Shown: positions 20,845 through 33,058 of the stretch, piece by piece
Layout: each line of letters starts with the position of its first letter
Position numbering within the stretch: the stretch's first letter is position 1
NCBI GenBank assembly: GCA_963675135.1
Contig: OY776128.1
Span: 71,182,670 to 71,246,669, forward strand
DNA: 64,000 bases
Direction: 5' to 3'
Source: Galeopsis tetrahit
Taxonomy: Eukaryota; Streptophyta; Magnoliopsida; Lamiales; Lamiaceae
Translations under genes and position numbers: made by a program
Notes under the pieces: model-generated
Database searches by the model: none
Told to the model about the DNA's origin: nothing
What the model saw: the letters and a program-made list of their open reading frames with translations, nothing else

Positions 20845-23481
20845 CATAGTACCTCATTAATTTATTACACAAATTACGATGTACATATCTCTCTTACTTT
20901 TCTTTCACACATTTATTCTCTCTTCTACTTTCTTCCACACATTTATTTTCTCTCTAACTTGATTTGACATAAAGTTCTCCATCCACACCTATTTTTCAAT
21001 TTCAATCCAAACACAATTTTTATTCAATTACTATTCATGGATTACCCCATCCATATTTTTCCAATCTCCATCCCCATCTCATCCACCACCATCCCTAACC
21101 AAACAACACCTTACGCTTTAACATTACGGATCTACGGGTATTGATTTGATTTGCTCCTTCAAAATTGAGGAATTTGAGTTTGTAATTCTAGGCATTGAAA
21201 CTTTCACTACGAAGATTTAGTGAATTTTCAAACACGTTTTTTTTAATAAAAGTGATTTTATTCGCTAGCAGTCTATGTGATGCCAACATGACGAGTTTGA
21301 CATTTTTAGTGGTTATATTAAACTTGGCTGAAAATTGTATTGTTGCATTAAATTAAAAAAAAAAAAAAATTTATATCCAATTGCATATTAAAAAGAATAT
21401 GTTGTTGGATATATTCTTTGCACACTCTTAACCAATAAAAGGTTTTTAGTTTTTACAACATAATAGTAATTCTCACGTGCAACAGATTGATAATTAATAA
21501 ATTTTAATTTATTATTTATAAAATACATTCGTACGATTTAAAATTTTCAATAGTTAAATTTTACAGAATTTGAAGAACAATAATATTATGTGAAATCATA
21601 TCATTGATTTCATCTTGTGAGTGAATCTTCAATTACATTTTTTAAAATTTATTTTCACTTATAATTATTGATGGAATATTACTTCATCCGTCTAATTATC
21701 ACAAAATTTGAAAAACATTAATATAAAATGGAGTGTAGAATAATGTAAGAGTAAAAGAGGCGGTGTCACAATGTATACACAAATAAAATGAGAATTTTTT
21801 CTGTGAGACATCTAAATGAAAAGATGGAAACTTCTGACGAAATAAAGTAATTAATTAAAATTCAATTTTACGAAATAGATTCATGAAACTATCTCATACA
21901 AATTTTAACTTATAATTAAAATCTATATATAATCTTGAGAAACAAAAGTATATGTACAAATATACACAAATTAATTAAAAATATTTTTTAATAATTAAAA
22001 TTTATAGGGGTATACTTAATTACAAATATTTTTTAATAATTAAAATTTATAGGGGTATACTAATTACAAATATTTTTTAATAATTAATTTATAATTGGGA
22101 TGCGAATAGAATAAAAAATGACTCAATGAATGATATAACACTAAACTAAAACAGTTGGGTCTTTACTTTAAAAAAAAAAAAGGAAAAGTTGGGTCCACCG
22201 CAAATTGGGCGGGAATTGACCACAGTGTTTTTAATTATTCTCATTTGCGAAATAAATAGTATTTTTTAAAGAAAAATGTTTTTAAAAAATGTTTTTTTTC
22301 GTTTTTTCGTCCTTTAACTTTACCACATTTTATTTTGCTTGAGAAACATTCGTCCTTAGGATTATTAATTATTTTGTGTTTGAAAAACTTGTCTCCATTT
22401 TGTTAGTAGAAAAAGTTTGATTGAATTGAAATATTTGGATGTTATTAAATTGGGTGTTATGATTTGTTTTTATATTCTGATAAGTAAGTTCCATCTAAAT
22501 TTGAAATTCATGCTGATTTTGTATCTCGCCCGTAATCCGTCAGTCGCTACACTTGACTTGAACATTAATATTTACATCCTTCTTTTCATCGGAGACCTTG
22601 AATTTCATTTTTATACAGGTATATGTATATATTTACACCTAAAATGATGTTCATTTTGTTGCTAAATGACAAAAGAGAACTCTAGAAAAATAGAGTGCGT
22701 ACTCTGTGCATGTAACAGTACTTATTTTAAATGATGAAATTCATGCTCTATTTAAAGTTCCATATATATTTAGAAATTAATTTATTGGTTAGTAAAAATT
22801 AATATCTTAAATAAATTACTAACCAAAAAATTAATTTTCTAAATTTCAACGAACATATAAATATATCATAAATTTCATCATTGTGTATTGATTTGTAAAA
22901 TACGCACATTATTTTTATTGAGCTCTTATGCTTAACATCAAGAATGTAGACACACCATGTTAGATGGAAAAATATACATATAGCTATAGACAAATATAAT
23001 TCATGGTCCTAACAAAAAAAGATGTTAATTATAATGTACTCCCTCCGTCCGCCTATAAGCTTCCCATTTTACCATTTTCGTCCGTCCGCCTATAAGCTTC
23101 CCATACCTTTTTTGGTAAGTATTTTTTCTTACACTTCACTTTATATCTTACTTTTTCTCTCTATCTCTCTCCTCTCTCAATTACATCACTTGTACTATAT
23201 CTATTATTTAATCACTTTTCTTAATCTTTGTGCCAAAAAGTAACGTAACACTTATAGGCGGACGGAGGGAGTAAAATTTTAAAGTGTAGAGAGTGACGAT
23301 TTACGTATAGAGACAAAATCAGCATGTTTCAAACTTAGACGCACTTTTTAGCTCAGAGTAAAAGAACAAATTCTGAAACCATGTATACCATCAACACGAT
23401 TTCAAATAAAAAATCAAGACTCTCAACTTCTGTTTACTTTTTCAGATCCCATTCTATAGCAATTTATACTAATCAAATGAT
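20845..23481. repeat. Segmental duplication, copy 1 (left part)
   Basis: From about 21113 this stretch aligns along its length with 27697-29560 (copy 2), sharing for example tttacgctttaacattacgg at the left. Copy 1 carries a Stowaway MITE that copy 2 lacks, and continues beyond a retroposon at about 26053. Copy 3 matches its left part at 58863-59113. No convincing gene lies in it; the small open frame near 22417 recurs in copy 2 only because the DNA was duplicated. Confidence 0.75.
23039..23271. mobile_element. Stowaway-like MITE (233 bp)
   Basis: A 21-bp terminal inverted repeat, starting ctccctccgtccgcctataa, is perfect at both ends (23039-23059 and 23251-23271). TA lies on each side. The duplicated copy at 29335-29345 reads straight through the same site with a single TA, so it is a true insertion made after the duplication. 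Confidence 0.88.
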
Positions 23482-26052
23482 AAGAAATAAGGGGGGGTTT
23501 TAGAGAGAAGGGAGAGCTTCTCTCTCTAGAAAGTGCTTCTCCCTTTCTTCACCGGCCTCCGTCATCATTCTGTCGTTCAAGTTGTCGTCATAGTTCTTGT
23601 CTCTGTTGCTGCTCTGTCTTTGTTGTCGCCTCAGATCTGTAAATTTTTCGCTTCTCTCCGATCTCTTCTGTTATTTTAGTTTTCGCTAGATTTGAGTTGT
23701 AGATCTGCAGATCTAAGTTGTAGATCTACAGATCTGAGTTGTAAATCTGTAGACCTGGTGTAGTTTTTTTCAGTTCTTGTTAGGGATCAACGTAGATCTT
23801 GTCCGTAACGGAGCCATGGTGATCGTTCGGGTATTTCTTCGTTGATCCTATTTTATTGCTTTCTTAGATAGTGTTGGTCCTGAAAGGAGTATATAACAAG
23901 TGTATGGGGGGGGGGGGGGGAATACACTTGTATGCAAATTCTTTTCTAACTTGATCAAACCAGAGCTCAGCAAGGTTGTCTTGGACAACTCTGCTGAAGA
24001 TGATTAACTCTTCTAAGATAATCAATCTACTAAGTACTATTGAGTACTTAGTTGAATAACTATCTAGGGGAGTTATATGTGCGGAATAGTGGTTGGCCCT
24101 TTTAGTTTAGACTCCTTTAGTTTCTAAAATCACTTAATCAATTCAATACAGTCATGTTTCAGGGAACTTGTCCAAATCAGTTTTGCACAGTCTTTGAATG
24201 TTTATTCTTTGAAAGATCAGTTTTGTGTGCAGTGTTGAATGTATGAAAGTACTTGAAGGTAAATCAACACAAGAGTTTATAGTGGTTTAGAGACTCAAGC
24301 TCCTACATCCACTTTCCCTGATTGAATAGGATAATTTCTTCACTCTTGGAATTAACTTGTTTTATAGTGCCAAGGTGCACTTGATCAATAACACCACTCC
24401 TTGGTGAATTGATCCCTAGGATGTCTAGAGTCCTAGTACCCTCTTCTCAACTCAGAACTGAACTGTTCTTCTCTCAACAGTCAGCTCCTACCACTTCTAC
24501 TACTACAACCTTCTCACTTTCACTCTTGAAAGATATGAGGATTGAAGTAAGGTTCCAACTAATGAGATATCCTTTACAATGAAGATCAGTGTATAAGGAT
24601 AGGATATCTCTCTAAGCTTGTGTATGGATATACAATGTAGTTCAGCTTAGATGAAGTGTTTGAAGACTAAGATAGTCTTTGAAAGCTTTGAAAGCACTCT
24701 AGCTTGTAAGAACTTGAGGTTAGTTGGATTGTGTTGAGGTGCTTTCAAATGGTCTTCACACTTCTGTATTTATAGACAAATGAAGGATTTGCCCGTTGGA
24801 GAGGCAGCCTCAAATGTCCATAAATGTCTTCTTTCAGTTCTTCAACTTAGAAGACAGAATCTTGATAGTGACATGTCCTCATTTGGGAAATAAACGGCTG
24901 TTAAGACTTTGTCTTCATTCTGCAGCACTCTACCCAATGTCTGACTTTCAGATTCTCTTGTTAAGACTTGGACATGGCTTCTGAAGGTTGTTCCATTGAT
25001 AGGACAACATTCCTCATCATTTGGACAACTCTCCTTATCACTATCAGCAGTGTTGCTTATCAGCAAGGTTGGCTTGCGCTTCTTCAGATGACTTGACTCA
25101 TACCCTTTGCTTCACTTCAAGACGATCTTAGAATGTTGATTTGTAGTTCTTTAGGGTGTGGTTGTCTCTATCTTTTCAGCATAGTTGATCTCAGGCTTTC
25201 AGAGCACTTGATCTTGACTTCTTGTACTGAGACAACTCCTCTGGACAACTCTCCTGATCAGCATAGTTAGTCTTCAAAAGACTTAGTGTTGTATCCAGAG
25301 TTTGAGCCTTGAGGGGACTTGTTCTTGATGAACTTCTAAGCATGTGTTCCCCCTCAAATTGTGCATCTAATAATCTAAGAGCTGCCTAACATACCAGCTT
25401 CTCATCTAGCCTTTATTCTATATGTTCTAACATTTCTAGAACACATTCAATCATGACTTAGGCATGTCTCAGGGGGTTTTGGTATTAAATCAAAACATAT
25501 CTCATTTTATTCCCAACAGATAGTTTTGGTGCTTGCTTAGTTTATGTTTTTGTTTCTGTTAGTTGTCTCTGTTGCGCGGGCTTTGTTGCGGTTGTGAGAT
25601 TTTTTTGATGGTTGGACTCCTTGAGATAGTCTCGAGAGCCCTGGTGCTCAGGTACTTTTGGATCGGGTACTCGTGGAACTTTGTCTGTTTATTCTGTTTT
25701 TTATTCTTGATAGGAGAACACCTTAGTGTGGGGTTGTCTCATTTAAAGATTATTCTATTTTTTATTCTTGATAGGAGAACACCTTAGTGTGGGGTTGTCT
25801 CATTTAAAGATTGAAAGACCTGGACACCTGTTAAGGCAAAGGGAAGCTCGTCTTTCCTCTTCACGTGATTGGAGTGGACGGCGATATCCTGTTAAGGCAA
25901 AGGGAAGCTCGTATTTCCTCTTCACGTGATCGGAGTGGACGACGATATCCGTTTGGTTTGAAGATCAAGATCTTAGGCTCGTGATTTGTAACTCTATTTT
26001 ATGATCTTGTAAACTCTCCATCAAAAAAATAATAAGAAGAAGAAATAAGGGG
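23482..26052 (+). mobile_element. LINE-like retroposon with 13-bp target duplication, split by a solo LTR
   Basis: The 13 bases aagaaataagggg stand at 23482-23494 and again at 26040-26052. The related sequences at 26290 and 29640 carry the uninterrupted site. The insert ends in an A-rich tail (atcaaaaaaataataag, 26020-26036), so it moved by target-primed reverse transcription on the plus strand. Without the solo LTR nested at 23872-25518 it is about 0.9 kb. The 5' part is pyrimidine-rich like a 5' leader. The 3' part holds two tandem pairs with a 61-bp period (from 25691 and from 25827). No reverse-transcriptase domain is visible, so it is either a deleted LINE or a copied cellular RNA. Confidence 0.72.
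23872..25518 (-). mobile_element. Solo LTR of the Sirevirus-type Copia family
   Basis: The 1,647-bp unit begins TGTTGG and ends CCAACA, and is flanked by gatag on both sides (23867-23871 and 25519-25523). It matches the LTRs of the element at 30658-44234 along its length. A complete LTR with target duplication and no internal region is the product of LTR-LTR recombination. On the minus strand a TATAAATA box lies at 24767-24774. A G15 run between acaagtgta and tacacttgt sits at 23896-23931. Confidence 0.93.
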
Positions 26053-26596
26053 TTACAAACACAAAATATAACGAATGTTGTCCAATTAAAAAACCATTTT
26101 TTTCGAAAAGGATAAATATCTTGGCAAAAGTACTTATAAAAAAGAGCAAATCATGAAACCAACTATACCATCCACACGTTTTAAAATAAAAGACATAAAA
26201 TAAGTTCTTTGTTGAGACATGAAAGAAATTTTTTTAGATCCCCATTTTATAGCTATTTAGCAATTTCTACAAATTAAAAAAATGATAAGAAACTAGGGTT
26301 ACAAACAAAAAATAATAATAATTCAAGACAAATATGCATATAAAAATTGAAAGTGAAGCTAATACATACAGTGACATGTATTTATTTTTAATAAATACAA
26401 AATAAAAATTTTGATAAAAAAAATTATCCTCCAAAAGTTATTTTCACAACAAAAAAGAAAGTCATTTAATCATTCAACATATGTATGAAAAACAAAAATT
26501 GAAAGCAGAAATTATTGAAAAAGGTAAAATTGAAATATATTTATTTAATTTTTTTTTTGATAATTACAAAATAACAATACCAACTTTCTGGTTTTC
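26053..26596. other. AT-rich remainder of duplication copy 1
   Basis: A diverged second copy of the 23361-23487 sequence lies at 26150-26295 and includes an intact aatgataagaaactaggg site. No coding or RNA gene is visible. Confidence 0.5.
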
Positions 26597-29560
26597 TTAT
26601 GTATAATTTTTTAGCCGTTATTTTCTAAAATGTTTTAGAAAATTTTGATTTATCATAGATTAGAAAATTCACTTGTATATATTTATTTGATTCTTCTAGC
26701 TAGATATATAATTACAAAATAACAATTAATTTGAAACAATTATTTTTTTAAATCAACTGTTGAAATGCGAATTAATTAAAATACAAGGAAGAAACAAATA
26801 AACATAAATAAATAAAAGATCGAAAACTATGAATCAAAGAATTAATAATTATTTTAGCTTTTAGTAGAGAATCATACCCTCTTCATGAGGAGGAGTGCAA
26901 CGAAGGCTGTTTCGGTTTGTTGTTATAATTAAGGGTTAGGAAAACCCTAAAACTGACAAATTGGGCTGTCCATTCAGCCAATTGACATCGTTGGGCTGGG
27001 TCAGGTCAGTTCAATCTATTATTAGGCTTGTAAAAATGTAGTCTCTAATTCCGTCTAATTTGAATTAGGGAAGTCAACTAGCCAGTCTAGCCCAGTCCAA
27101 CACCCATTTTTTTATATATTATAAAAATATATTTATGATTATGAAAATTAAGCATAAAAAAATAAACTTAAAAAAAAAAAAATCAACCAAAGATAAGATT
27201 AATTGCATACAACTTCAAATTATTAGATAATAAAAAAGATTGAGTGCAAATTAACTGTAACACAATTTTATGACTAATACATGTAATTAAATTATTACAT
27301 ACCTCCATTAACTTATTACACGAATTACGAAGTACATGTATTCATCATTTTTTTTAAATGAGTTGTGAATGTATTTAACAAAAAGGTGGGTAAAATTAGC
27401 CGCTTATAATTTTTGCTAATTTCAAGGTATTGGTTTTTTATTTTTATTTTTCCGTGCAAAACATATCACACTTTCTAACATTTTATGACTTAAATTGATT
27501 TTTTTTTCATGCCTTAGAATTGATACAAAAGCTAATTTCGATGCATTAATATATTTTTGCATTAATAAAATTATTTTTAATTTTTTTAAACATAAACTAC
27601 AAACCAGATCCATTCAACGTTTTCTTTGATTTCGAATTGCGTACAAATTTTTTTTCAACGAAATTCTTTTGGTTTAGGTGGTTTCACATCTTTACGCTTT
27701 AACATTACGGATTTACGGGTATTGATTTAATTAGCTTCTTCAAAATTGAGGGATTTGAGTTTGTAACTCTAGGCATGGAGACTTTCACTACGAAGATTTA
27801 GTGAATTTTCAAACATGTTTTTTTAATAAATGTTGTTGGATATATATATTATTTGCACACCCTAAACCAATAAAAGGTTTTTAGTTTTTACAACATACTA
27901 GTAATTCTTTCGTGCGTTACACGTCGGATTGATAATTAATAAATTTTAATTCATTATTTATAGAATACATTCGTACGATTTAAAATTTTCAATAGTTAAA
28001 TTTTTCATAATTTATTTTCACTTATAATTATTGATGGAATATTACTCCATCCGTCTAATTATCACATAATTTGAAAAGCATTAATATAAAATGAGGTGTA
28101 GTAAAATTGACATGATTGAAGAGAGAGAATAAAATGGAGTGTAGAATAATGTAAGAGTAAAAGTGGAGTCACAATGTATACACAAATAAAATGATAATTT
28201 TTTCTGTGAGACATCTAAATGAAAAGATGGAAACTTCTGACGAAATAAAGTAATTAATTAAAATTCAATTTTATGAAATAGGTTCATGAAACTATCTCAT
28301 ACAAATTTTAACTTATAATTAAAATCTATATATAATCTTGAGAAACAAAAGTATATGTACAAATATACACAAATTAATTACAAATATTTTTTAATAATTA
28401 AAATTTATAGGGGTATACTTAATTACAAATATTTTTTAATAATTAAAATTTATAGGGGTATACTTAATTATAAATATTTTTTAATAATTAATTTATAATT
28501 AGGCTGCGAATAGAATAAAAAAATGACTCAACACAAAAAATAAAACAGTTGGGCCTTTGCTTTAAAAAAAAAAGAAGGAAAAGTTGGGCCCACCGCAAAT
28601 TGAGCGGGAATTGACCACAGTCATATTTACTGTTTTTAATTATTCTCATTTGCGAAATAAATATTATTTTTTAAAGAAAAATGTTTTTGAAAAATGTTTT
28701 TTTTTGCGTTTTTTCGTCCTTTAACTTTACCACATTTTATTTTGCTTCAGAAACATTCATCATTAGGATTATTAATTATTTTGTGTTTGAAAAACTTGTC
28801 TCCATTTTGTTAGTAGAAAATGTTTGATTGAATTAAAATATTTGGATGTTATTAAATTGGGTGTTATGATTTGTCTTTGTATTCTGATTAGTAAGTTCCA
28901 TCTAAATTTGAAATCTATGCTGATTTTGCATTTCGCCCGTAATCCGTTAGTTGCTACACTTGACTTGAACATTAATATTTACATCCTTCTTTTCATCGGA
29001 GATCTTGAATTTCATGCATGTAACACTTGTTTTAAATGATGAAATTCATGCTCTATTTAAAGTTCCATATATATTTAGAAATTAATTTATTTGTTAGTAA
29101 AAATTAATATCTTAAATAAATTACTAACCAAAAAATTAATTTCTAAATTTCAACGAACATATAAATGTATCATAAATTTCATCATTGTGTATTGATTTGT
29201 AAAATACACACATTATTTTTATTGAGCTCTTATGCTTAACATCAAGAATGTAGACACAACATATTAGATGGAAAAATATACATATAGCTATAGACAAATA
29301 TAATTCATGGTCCAAACAAAAAAAGATGTTAATTATAATGTAAAATTTTAAAGTGTAGAGAGTGACGATTTACGTATAGAGACAAAATCAACATGTTTCA
29401 AACTTAGACGCACTTTTTAGCTCAGAGTAAAAGAACAAATCCTGAAACCATGTATACCATCCACACGATTTCAAATAAAAAATCAAGACTCTCAACTTCT
29501 GTTTACTTTTTCATCCCATTCTATAGTAATTTATACTAATTAAATGATACTCTCTCCGTC
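26597..29560. repeat. Segmental duplication, copy 2
   Basis: The left part (26597-27696) aligns with 52809-53306 plus 58034-58862, the same block split there by a Copia element. The right part (27697-29560) aligns with 21113-23481. Copy 2 lacks the Stowaway MITE, the hairpin MITE and the Copia and gypsy insertions found in the other copies, so it serves as the empty-site reference. No gene is supported; short open frames are not conserved beyond their DNA. Confidence 0.75.
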
Positions 29561-30652
29561 CCACAATAACTTTCACACTTTCCTTTTTAGGACGTTCCAC
29601 AATAACTTTTACACCCTTTAAATGGAAAATCCTTTATAAATGATAAGAAACCAGGGTTACAAACAAAAAATAATAATAATTCAAGACAAATATGCATATA
29701 AAAATGAAATAAAAATTGAAAGTGAAGCTAATACATGGTGATATGTATTTATTAAAAATAAATACAAAATAAAATTTTTGATAAAAAAATTATCCTCCAA
29801 AAGTTATTTTCACACCAAAAAAGAAAGTCATTTAATCAACATATGAATGAAAAAAAAAATTGAATGCAGAAATTATAGGAAAAGGTAAAATTAAAATATA
29901 TTTATTTCTTCTTGATAACAATATTTTTGATAAAAAAAAGTTTTAATTTAAATAGTTATATATATCTTATCTTAATATCATATATTTGCAAACATTTTAG
30001 GTGCCCCATGTAAAATGATGGGTCTATTTCAGTCTATTTTTTCTCAAATCACTCTATTTCAAAATCTCTTTTTCCCTATTAATTTCATATTTATTAATTT
30101 TTTTATTAATCTTAATCATTAATCTTAGCCGTACATTCTTTAATCTCATTTTTTAAATGCCCGATTTTGAATATTAATTTTAATCATTAATCTTAACCTT
30201 ACATTTTTTTTAATCTCATCTTCACTTTTGAATATTAATTTTGAATATTAAAATTTAAATGAAACAAAATTTCTTCATACGCAAACATCTCAACGGCCCA
30301 TTATTTGTACTATATAAATATCAAGACATTTCTTCTCATTTTAATCAATCAAATATTTCATTTTGTTTTGTTTTGCAGAATTTTCTGTTATCAATATATT
30401 GTTTTGAAGATTTTTTTTTCCTATTCAATATTAATGTTTTTGTTTTGCATTATTTTTTCTCTAATCAATATATTGTTTTTAAGATTTGAAGATTTTTAAT
30501 ATTTATATATTGTTTATTTTTAATATCTTTTGTAAGTTTATAAATTTGTAGTTAAGATTTTTTTTTCTTTTTCTTACATATTATTTTCTTTTTGTTGTTC
30601 GTTTGAAGATTTCCTAAGATTCACACGAAAATATATTGTTTGTTTTTAATAT
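29561..30652. other. AT-rich stretch left of the large Copia element
   Basis: It begins with a partial Stowaway-like end (ctctctccgtcccacaataa near 29551), then the empty retroposon site near 29640, then T-rich repetitive sequence. Short direct repeats such as tcaatatattgtttt occur near 30389 and 30467. No gene is seen. Confidence 0.5.
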
Positions 30653-30657
30653 CTTTC

Positions 30658-32302
30658 TGTTGGTCCTGAAAGGAGTATATAACAAGTGTAGGGGGGGGGG
30701 GGGGGAGAATACACTTGTATGCAATTCTTTTCAACTTTTAATCAAACCAGAGCTCAGCAAGGTTGTCTTGGACAACTCTGCTGAAGATGATTAACTCTTC
30801 TAAGATAATCAAACTACTAAGTACTATTGAGTACTTAGTTGAATAACTATCTAGGGGAGTTGTATGTGCGGAATAGTGGTTGGCCCTTTTAGTTTAGACT
30901 CCTTTAAAGTTTCTGAAATCACTTTGTCAATTCAATTCAGTCCAGTTTTCAGGGAACTTGTCCAAATAGGTTTTGCACAGTCTTTGAGTATGTATCCTTT
31001 GAAAGATCAGTTTTGTGTGCAGTGTTGAATGTATGAAAGTACTTGAAAAGTAAATCAACACAAGAGTTTATAGTGGTTCAAAGACTCAAGCTCCTACATC
31101 CACTTTCCCTGATTGAACAGGATAATTCCTTCACTCTTGGAATTAACTTGTTTTATAGTGCCAAGGTGCACTTGATCAATAACACCACTCCTTGGTGAAT
31201 TGATCCCTAGGATGTCTAGAGTCCTAGTACCCTCTTCTCAACTCAGAACTGAACCGTTCTTCTCTCAACAGTCAGCTCCTACCACTTCTACTACTACAAC
31301 CTTCTCACTTTCACTCTTGAAAGGTATAAGGGTTGAAGTAAGGTTTCAACTAATGAGATATCCTTTACAATGAAGATCAGTGTATAAGGATTAGGACATC
31401 TCTCTAAGCTTTGTATGAATATTCAATTGAGTTCAGCTTAGAAGAAGTGTTTGAAGACTAAGATAGTCTTTGAAAGTTTTGAAAGCACTCTAGCTTGTAA
31501 GAACTTATCAAATGTTGGATTGTGTTGAGGTGCTTTCAAATGGTCTTCACACTTCTGTATTTATAGACAATTGAAGGATTTGCCCGTTGGAGAGGCAGCC
31601 TCAAAGGTCCATAAATGTCTTCTTTTGGTTCTTCAACTTTGAAGACAGATTCTTGATAGTGACATGTCCTCATTTGGGAAATAAACGGCTGTATGAGCTT
31701 TGTCTTCATTCTGCAGCTCTCTTCCCAATGTCTGACTTTCAGATTCTCTTGTTTGGACATGGACATGGCTTCTGAAGGTTGTTCCAATGATAGGACAACA
31801 TTCCTTATCAAATGGACAACTCTCCTTATCACTATCAGCAGTCTTGCTTAACAGCAAGGTTGGCTAGCTCTTCTTCAGATGACTTGGCTCTTACCCTTTG
31901 CTTTTCTTGAAAGTGATCTTAGCATGATTCATTAAGAATCTTTAGGGTGTAGTTGTCTCTTCAGCATGGTTGACCTCAAGCTTTCAGTACACTTCTTCTG
32001 AATAGATTGTGCTGAGACAACTCCTCTGGAAAACTCATCAAATCAGCATATTTGTCCTTCAGCAGACTTGGTCATGGTTCCAGAATTTGAGCCTTGAGGG
32101 GACTTGTTCTTGATAGACTTTAAAGCATGTGTTCCCCCTCAAATTGTGCATCTAATCAACTAAGAGCTGCCTAACATATCTGCTTCTAATCTAGCCCTTA
32201 TTCTATATGTTCTAACATCTCTAGAACATATTCAACTTGACTTAGGCATGTCTCAGGGGGTTTTGGTATTGAATCAAAACATATCTCATTTTATTCCCAA
32301 CA
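30658..32302 (-). repeat. 3' LTR of the Sirevirus-type element (complete)
   Basis: 1,645 bp, from TGTTGG to CCAACA. The minus-strand TATAAATA box is at 31558-31565. A G15 run between the inverted 9-mers acaagtgta (30682-30690) and tacacttgt (30710-30718) lies near the U5 end. Confidence 0.93.
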
Positions 32303-32315
32303 ATTTCCCCCTTTT
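32303..32315 (-). promoter_or_regulatory. Polypurine tract of the Sirevirus-type element
   Basis: On the minus strand aaaaagggggaaat abuts the 3' LTR directly and would prime plus-strand DNA synthesis. It is preceded by ggcatcatc, a conserved-looking end for this lineage. Confidence 0.85.
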
Positions 32316-33058
32316 TGATGATGCCAAAACCTATACAACTTATGCAAAAGTGACTTAGCTACACCTATTACATTTATCTTCAGAAGACATGACTAAGGTC
32401 AATTATCCTAAAAAGCAATGTGTTAGTGTATTCACTGTTCAGGTTGTAATTAGGTTTCAATGATAGGCATAGAGAAATTTCTGCAGTAATATATCTTGAT
32501 TCAAAAGTAGTTCAACTATCATTCATATAAAAGTCATTACAAGCATGTTGATAGTTGAATGATAACTTATCAGAGCATGAAATCAAGACATCATTACAAG
32601 AGTTTCAGAGTATGCATTAAACATAAGATCTAGAGTATCAGAGCATGATTTCACTTAAAAGTACTTAGATCTTCAAGTTTCAGAGCATCTTCTGGTATCA
32701 GAGCAAAACCAAAATACTTTAAGTTTCAGAGCAGAATACTGGATATCAATACAAATGCTTGTATTAGAGTAACCAGTGCATATCAGAGCAAACAATATGT
32801 CAAGGCACACATCAGCAGGCTTGTCCAAATTTCAGCATATATGACCAATTAAGAATATCTTCAGATAAGATATGCTTTTATTCAAAAAAGGTCAGAGGAC
32901 TTAGCCAATTTTCAGAGATCATCCTCAGGAGGTGGCACCATCCCATATTGTGCCCACACTCTTCTTTTCAAGGCCATGGCTTCTTGGTTTGTTCCCTTGG
33001 GTCCAAGAACCATCTTGTTCAGCTTGAGGATCTCAGTAAATTCTTTCAGGATTCTTGC
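32316..33058 (-). other. 3' non-coding region of the element with TCAGAGCA repeats
   Basis: No open frame is seen. The 8-mer tcagagca occurs six times within about 220 bp (32570, 32638, 32680, 32698, 32725, 32783), alternately preceded by gtat/ttat and gttt. Its role is unknown. Confidence 0.6.

Noticed and set aside
22417..22647. Open frame conserved with 28824-29039
   Set aside because: The similarity follows from the segmental duplication; no proper ATG, no domain, and the two end differently.
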